Positions 6,872 to 9,973 of a stretch of 9,973 nt of DNA are shown here, one piece after another. Where the stretch lies: NCBI GenBank assembly GCA_031262205.1, contig JAISID010000089.1, forward strand, positions 1-9,973. Direction: 5' to 3'. The notes beneath the pieces were generated by a model. The model searched no databases and had not been told where the DNA came from. It was given only the letters and a program-made list of their open reading frames with translations. The stretch comes from Holosporales bacterium. Lineage in GTDB: Bacteria > Pseudomonadota > Alphaproteobacteria > RUG11792. The position numbers and the translations under genes are program-made. The stretch's first letter is position 1; the number at the start of each line of letters is the position of its first letter.

Positions 6872-7219
6872 CTAGTAGAAGAATGAAGTGCGACTAGGCC
6901 CGACAATCGCCTCCTTTAGTAGATAAGCCGCCGTCAAAACGATTAAACTTAGCGTAAATATGCCTCCAAAATTTAGAAAGAAGTTTTTTAAGTATTTCAT
7001 TACGGCGTTTAAAAATCCGCGCGGACATTCTTCTTTCGTCATCGTGAAAGCCGCTATAAAAGAGAGCGCCGGCGCATAGAAAAACGTAACCGTAATCCCC
7101 TGCATTCTCAGATGATTAACGTTTATCATGCATAGCGTCCAGATAATAAACGTTATTATTCCATATAATACCATTAGCGCTATTACCGCCTTGTCGCTAA
7201 GTTTTCTCTTATTATTCAT
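6872..7219 (-). CDS. Small membrane protein, unknown function (115 aa)
   Basis: The ATG at 7217-7219 is preferred over a GTG at 7228 because GGTGG lies 6 nt upstream. The protein opens with a basic head (MNNKRKLSDK), then a membrane segment 'AVIALMVLYGIITFIIWTL'. A second apolar stretch 'ITVTFFYAPALSFIAAF' follows, then a charged loop 'TMTKEECPRGFLNAVMKYLK', and a third and possibly fourth segment including 'GGIFTLSLIVLTAAYLL'. It ends at a TAG at 6872-6874, only 9 nt from the end of the convergent 269-codon gene. The basic head plus 'K-LS-DK-AVI' resembles the start of the neighbouring 56-residue protein ('KLTGKVILV'), so the two may be distant copies. The family is not recognised. Confidence 0.55.
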   Translation of the reverse strand: MNNKRKLSDKAVIALMVLYGIITFIIWTLCMINVNHLRMQGITVTFFYAPALSFIAAFTMTKEECPRGFLNAVMKYLKNFFLNFGGIFTLSLIVLTAAYLLKEAIVGPSRTSFFY

Positions 7220-7238
7220 TCGTTCCACCAGTTTTTTA

Positions 7239-7409
7239 TTAAGTCGCCGCCGCTATTATCGTTATTAACAACGCCCTAGCCGTTGTTTTTAGAGCAATAT
7301 TAACAATAATATTGGCAAACTCGGCGCATATTAATAAATAAGCTAATCCTCCTGTTATCCCAATGCCGACTAGTATTAGCATCGCGACTAGAATTACCTT
7401 ACCGGTCAA
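7239..7409 (-). CDS. Very small membrane protein (56 aa, TTG start)
   Basis: A TTG at 7407-7409 overlaps the TGA of the preceding frame (TTGA), giving a 56-residue product that would be translated by coupling; a 47-residue form could start at the ATG 7380-7382. It is almost wholly hydrophobic: 'TGKVILVAMLILVGIGITGG' and 'LAYLLICAEFANIIVNIAL', then a basic turn KTTAR and 'ALLITIIAAAT'. Two membrane helices are likely. It ends 20 nt before the ATG of the 115-residue membrane protein. Function is unknown; a small toxin, holin-like or subunit role is possible but not shown. Confidence 0.4.
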   Translation of the reverse strand: MTGKVILVAMLILVGIGITGGLAYLLICAEFANIIVNIALKTTARALLITIIAAAT

Positions 7410-7618
7410 TTTTGTTTTTTCTCTTTTCTCTTCTTCTCAATGTATTCTTCTATCGCTATCCCCGCGTTTTTTATTATTATCTCGTCGTTGGTAAGCCAGT
7501 ATGAGTTTATATTGCTGTAAGAACCTCTTATGTTATTAATTTCTTCCCATAGTTCAGGAAGGCGAACCTGTATATATTCAAGCCCGTTTAGATGCGAATA
7601 AATCTCGTCAATCTTCAT
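7406..7618 (-). pseudogene. BglII/BstYI-family endonuclease, N-terminal fragment fused to insertion sequence
   Basis: The 70-codon frame begins 'MKIDEIYSHLNGLEYIQVRL', which matches the start of BstYI-type endonucleases as I remember it ('YSHLNGLEYIQV' and the 'WEEI' that follows). Recognisable homology ends at residue 30. From 7528 the frame reads into the 1.5-kb insertion ('GSYSNINSYWLTNDEIIIKN', then a Lys/Glu-rich end). The catalytic domain is 1.5 kb away at 5507-6028. The ATG (7616-7618) overlaps the methyltransferase stop by 11 nt, the compact methylase-then-endonuclease order of a type II operon. The 40-residue tail looks protein-like ('IEEYIEKKRKEKK') and may be a gene of the inserted element that lost its own start. 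Confidence 0.82.
7505..7528 (-). repeat. Right terminal repeat of the 1.5-kb insertion
   Basis: Reading inward on the minus strand it begins AGAGGTTCTTACAGCAATAT. It aligns imperfectly to the left end (6029-6051), about 14 matches in 20 columns with one gap. Confidence 0.35.
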
Positions 7619-8546
7619 TTTGAACGCTTCCTTTCGACCATTCTTTGGGAATTTGGGCGACTTTATCTTTTTCAGTCGGCATATAAACCGGTTTCCCCAT
7701 AGGGCGAGTAATCAAAACGCCGGCCAGTTCGTCGTTAAGGCGTTTATTCCCTATGTCAATGTATTCTTGGCGACGCTCTGCCCCAATAGCTTTTCTTCCA
7801 TGCTTAATAGCGGCGATTAAAGAAGACGCTACGCCGGCGTAAGGATCGTAAACAACGTCGTTTTCGTTTGTGAACGCTAAAACGCACCGCTCTGCTAACT
7901 CGACGGGAAACTGACACGGATGGGAAGTTTTTTCAGGATGGTTTGCCTTTACGTTAGGAATTTCCCATATCCCTTCTTCCCATTCAGCCTGAAGAAATTC
8001 CCAAAAGTCCGAAGGATTCTTCCCATTGGGATTTCCTGAAAGCTCGCCTTTTTTCTTACCTTTGAAATGACGTTTGCTTGGGTATTTTGACGGGATACGG
8101 ATGTTATCAAGATTGAAGATATAATCATCCGTTTTTGTGAACCACAATAACGTTTCATAACGTCCCGAAAGTCTTTTGCTTGCGTGAAGCCCGTGTCCAA
8201 AATGCCAAATAATTCGATTGCGTAGTTTTAGTCCAAAATCTTTAAATATTTTGTAGTAGTAGATATCTAAAGGAAAAATTTCTCCATGTTCCACGTAATT
8301 GCCGACTTCCCAACAGATGCTTCCGCGTTCATTTAAAACTCGGACTAATTCTTTGATAACGGATTTCTGAACTTCAAGGTAATCTTGGACGGACATGCGA
8401 GCCTCGTAAGATTTGCCAATATTATATGGAGGCGACGTTATAATGAGCCGTATCGAATTATTGGACAATTTCTTTGTAAATTCTAACGAGTCGTTGCATT
8501 CTAAAACGAACGGAGAATCTTTTATGTATTTATTTTCTATAATCAA
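7608..8546 (-). CDS. Type II DNA methyltransferase, beta class (probably N4-cytosine), BglII/BstYI-type system
   Basis: It transfers a methyl group from S-adenosylmethionine to an exocyclic amino group in DNA, protecting the site cut by the partner endonuclease. The 312-residue protein has catalytic motif IV 'TSPPYNIG' at residues 37-44 and the AdoMet-binding motif I 'DPYAGVASS' at about 234-242. Motif IV before motif I defines the beta class. SPPY is most often seen in N4-cytosine enzymes, but N6-adenine cannot be excluded. 'SHPCQFPVELAERCVLAFT' just before motif I is typical. The split endonuclease suggests a target of RGATCY or AGATCT. The start is a TTG at 8544-8546, with GGAG about 14 nt upstream, and no in-frame ATG lies nearby. 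All motifs are intact, so it is probably active as an orphan methylase. No controller gene is seen. Confidence 0.88.
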   Translation of the reverse strand: MIIENKYIKDSPFVLECNDSLEFTKKLSNNSIRLIITSPPYNIGKSYEARMSVQDYLEVQKSVIKELVRVLNERGSICWEVGNYVEHGEIFPLDIYYYKIFKDFGLKLRNRIIWHFGHGLHASKRLSGRYETLLWFTKTDDYIFNLDNIRIPSKYPSKRHFKGKKKGELSGNPNGKNPSDFWEFLQAEWEEGIWEIPNVKANHPEKTSHPCQFPVELAERCVLAFTNENDVVYDPYAGVASSLIAAIKHGRKAIGAERRQEYIDIGNKRLNDELAGVLITRPMGKPVYMPTEKDKVAQIPKEWSKGSVQNED

Positions 8547-8634
8547 CGCCGCGCGTCTCCGTATATTTTTCCCCTATTGTTATCTTACTTGAAATATGGT
8601 CGCGACGACAACGAATCCTGTTTTCGTTCCACAT

Positions 8635-9973
8635 TTACGCTTGCGCTTTTTTGCGTTTTTGAGCTGTCCGAGCGGTTCGAACCGCAGGCTTTTCTTTAAC
8701 GTTAGGTTTATTAATATTAGGCTCCGGGATACTTTTCTTCATCTGAAATTTAATATTCGTTTTATTAATAAGTTTATTGTCGGAATCAGAGTTTTCCACT
8801 TTTTTAGCTATGTTCTTCTTTCTTTTACTTTTAGCGGCTTGTCTTATTTCAGGTTGCTTTATTTCAGGAGGTTCGTTTTGTTTATATTCTCGTGCCGAGA
8901 CTTTGCATTCGTTTGACGACAGAGAGCGATTTCTTACAATTTCAATAAAGGTTCCATATTTCGTCTCTATTTCGTTTAGTAATTTTCTTCTATGATTCAA
9001 TATGAAAAGATCGACTCCCACGGCGACTTCGGCGATTACGGATTTTGCGTTCTGGCCGGCCAAAGCGTTTTCTATTTTCCTTATGACGGAATATGCCGTC
9101 GTATCGTTAGACAATATTTTCCCGGAACCGTCGCAGTGTTTGCATTGGACAAAATTAGATTCCGTTAGACTCATTCTCAAACGTTGCCTCGACAACTCCA
9201 TTAAACCAAATTGGGATATCTTGCTAAGTTGAATATTTGCGTAATCGTCCTTTACGGCATCCCGCATTTTTTTCTCGACTTTGGCGTTCGACTGACGATT
9301 AGTCATATCTATAAAATCAATTATAATTATTCCAGAAATATCGCGAAGTCTGATTTGTCTTGCAATTTCAGTCGCAGCCTCAAGATTCGTTTTAAGAGCC
9401 GTATCTTCGATGTTTCTTTCGTTCTTCGATCTACCGGAATTAACATCGATGGCCGTTAAAGCCTCCGTTGCGTTAATAACGATTGACCCTCCAGACGGAA
9501 GAGGCGCGGTAGGCTCCAATATATGCTCAATCTTTTCCTCTATTTCGTATTTGCTGAAGAGCGGAGACTCTTCGTCGTAAAGTTTTATTTTTTTCGCATG
9601 GCTTGGAGTAAAAATTTTCATGAACGCGTACGCTTCTTTGTAAGCGGCTTTCCCTTGGATTATTATGGCGTCCATCGTTCTTTGATAGAGGTCTCTTATG
9701 CTTCTTTTTATTATGTTTCCTTCTTCGTATATTAAATCCGGGGCGACGGAAGCCATAGTCTTTTCCTGTAATCCGCCCCAAAGCCTACGTAAATATTCTA
9801 AATCTCTTTTTATTTCTTGTTTGGTTCGATTTACCCCCGCCGTCCTTACAATACAGCCCATGCCTTCTGGAATATCCAGCGATTCCACTATTCCTCGCAA
9901 TCTTTCTTTTTCAACCGCGTCTATTTTTTTCGATACGGCGTTCCCCTTTCCTTTTGGAGGATTAGGCGTTAAA
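8635..9973 (-). CDS. rne: Ribonuclease E/G, catalytic and C-terminal part (N-terminus off the window)
   Basis: This endoribonuclease cuts AU-rich single-stranded RNA in mRNA decay and rRNA/tRNA maturation. The frame is open to the right edge, so a TTG at 9900 is internal; the S1 domain lies outside. About 445 residues are visible. They include 'IPEGMGCIVRTAGVNRTKQE', 'APDLIYEEGNIIKRSIRDLY', and the 5'-sensor/DNase-I-like region with the metal-binding aspartates in 'TEALTAIDVNSGRS' and 'IIIIDFIDM'. 'FGLMELSRQR' and the zinc-link 'CKHCDGSGK' follow. After the catalytic half comes a tail of only about 75 residues, rich in Lys, Pro and Asn ('KSKRKKNIAKKVENSDSD'), so the large degradosome scaffold of long RNase E is absent. 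The wording is closest to alphaproteobacterial RNase E. The symbol rng is possible for a short form. It ends 88 nt before the methyltransferase start on the same strand. Confidence 0.93.
   Translation of the reverse strand, partial: LTPNPPKGKGNAVSKKIDAVEKERLRGIVESLDIPEGMGCIVRTAGVNRTKQEIKRDLEYLRRLWGGLQEKTMASVAPDLIYEEGNIIKRSIRDLYQRTMDAIIIQGKAAYKEAYAFMKIFTPSHAKKIKLYDEESPLFSKYEIEEKIEHILEPTAPLPSGGSIVINATEALTAIDVNSGRSKNERNIEDTALKTNLEAATEIARQIRLRDISGIIIIDFIDMTNRQSNAKVEKKMRDAVKDDYANIQLSKISQFGLMELSRQRLRMSLTESNFVQCKHCDGSGKILSNDTTAYSVIRKIENALAGQNAKSVIAEVAVGVDLFILNHRRKLLNEIETKYGTFIEIVRNRSLSSNECKVSAREYKQNEPPEIKQPEIRQAAKSKRKKNIAKKVENSDSDNKLINKTNIKFQMKKSIPEPNINKPNVKEKPAVRTARTAQKRKKAQA

Larger units (their letters stand above)
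6029..7528. mobile_element. 1.5-kb insertion splitting the restriction endonuclease gene
   Basis: The boundaries come from the endonuclease: codon 30 (ATA, 7529-7531) is the last recognisable N-terminal codon and codon 31 (ATT, 6026-6028) the first C-terminal one, so the intervening 1500 bases are foreign to the gene. The ends form an imperfect inverted repeat: AAGGTAATTTATAGAAAGAT at the left, and AGAGGTTCTTACAGCAATAT reading inward from the right, sharing AGGT and a TTA-AG-AA-ATA pattern. The cargo is a 269-codon gene on the plus strand and two membrane-protein genes on the minus strand, none resembling a transposase, recombinase or reverse transcriptase. No clear target-site duplication is seen. 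The left end resembles the 622-932 element. The insertion itself is well supported; calling it a transposable element is inference. Confidence 0.75.

Noticed and set aside
6029..7528. Group I or II intron or intein interrupting the endonuclease
   Set aside because: There is no GUGYG start, domain V-like hairpin, reverse transcriptase, homing endonuclease or intein splice motif. Genes lie on both strands, and in-frame stops rule out an intein.
6020..7540. Target-site duplication around the 1.5-kb insertion
   Set aside because: The flanks, such as TCTTTAATAA and TCTTATGTTA, match only in part. Restoring the endonuclease frame requires no duplicated codons, so none can be claimed.
8596..9781. 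Several frames opposite or inside RNase E/G
   Set aside because: They overlap a long, motif-rich catalytic reading frame and are shadows of it.

Overview
The window looks like chromosomal DNA of an AT-rich, host-associated or otherwise reductive alphaproteobacterium. The best clue is the RNase E/G protein at the right edge. Its 'SRTK-EIKRD-EYL-RLW', 'YEEGN-IKRSIRDLY' and 'PSHAK' segments are the alphaproteobacterial form of the enzyme. Pseudogenes, broken insertion sequences and long gene-poor stretches next to intact housekeeping genes fit a genome in decay. The genus cannot be fixed from the sequence; Holosporales- or Rickettsiales-like is a guess.

Layout. 1-343 (+) is the C-terminal KH-domain end of the GTPase Era. 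344-2568 has no intact gene. It holds a hairpin (490-521), a MITE-like element with near-perfect inverted ends (622-932), a frameshifted gene on the minus strand (about 978-1668), and two tail-to-tail remnants of IS1595/ISXO2-type transposases (about 1660-2063 on + and 2226-2568 on -). 2640-5191 (-) is an intact three-gene ABC transporter operon of the TrpX type: substrate-binding protein, ATPase, permease. It has a candidate promoter at about 5418-5446. 5507-8546 (-) is a type II restriction-modification locus of the BglII/BstYI family. 8635-9973 (-) is RNase E/G, whose N-terminus lies off the window.

The main result is at the restriction-modification locus. A beta-class DNA methyltransferase (7608-8546) overlaps by 11 nt a short reading frame that begins with the N-terminal 30 residues of a BstYI-like endonuclease. 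The rest of that enzyme, with its catalytic D-x8-E-x-Q motif, lies about 1.5 kb further on (5507-6028). Joining the halves gives a complete 203-residue protein with nothing lost, so the endonuclease gene was split cleanly by a 1.5-kb insertion (about 6029-7528). The methyltransferase was left intact and is now probably an orphan.

The insertion encodes no recognisable transposase. It carries an unrecognised 269-codon gene and two small membrane-protein genes. Its left end resembles, over about 45 bp, the end of the MITE-like element at 622-932, so the two may belong to one undescribed family of non-autonomous mobile elements. This is the best candidate for something new in the window.
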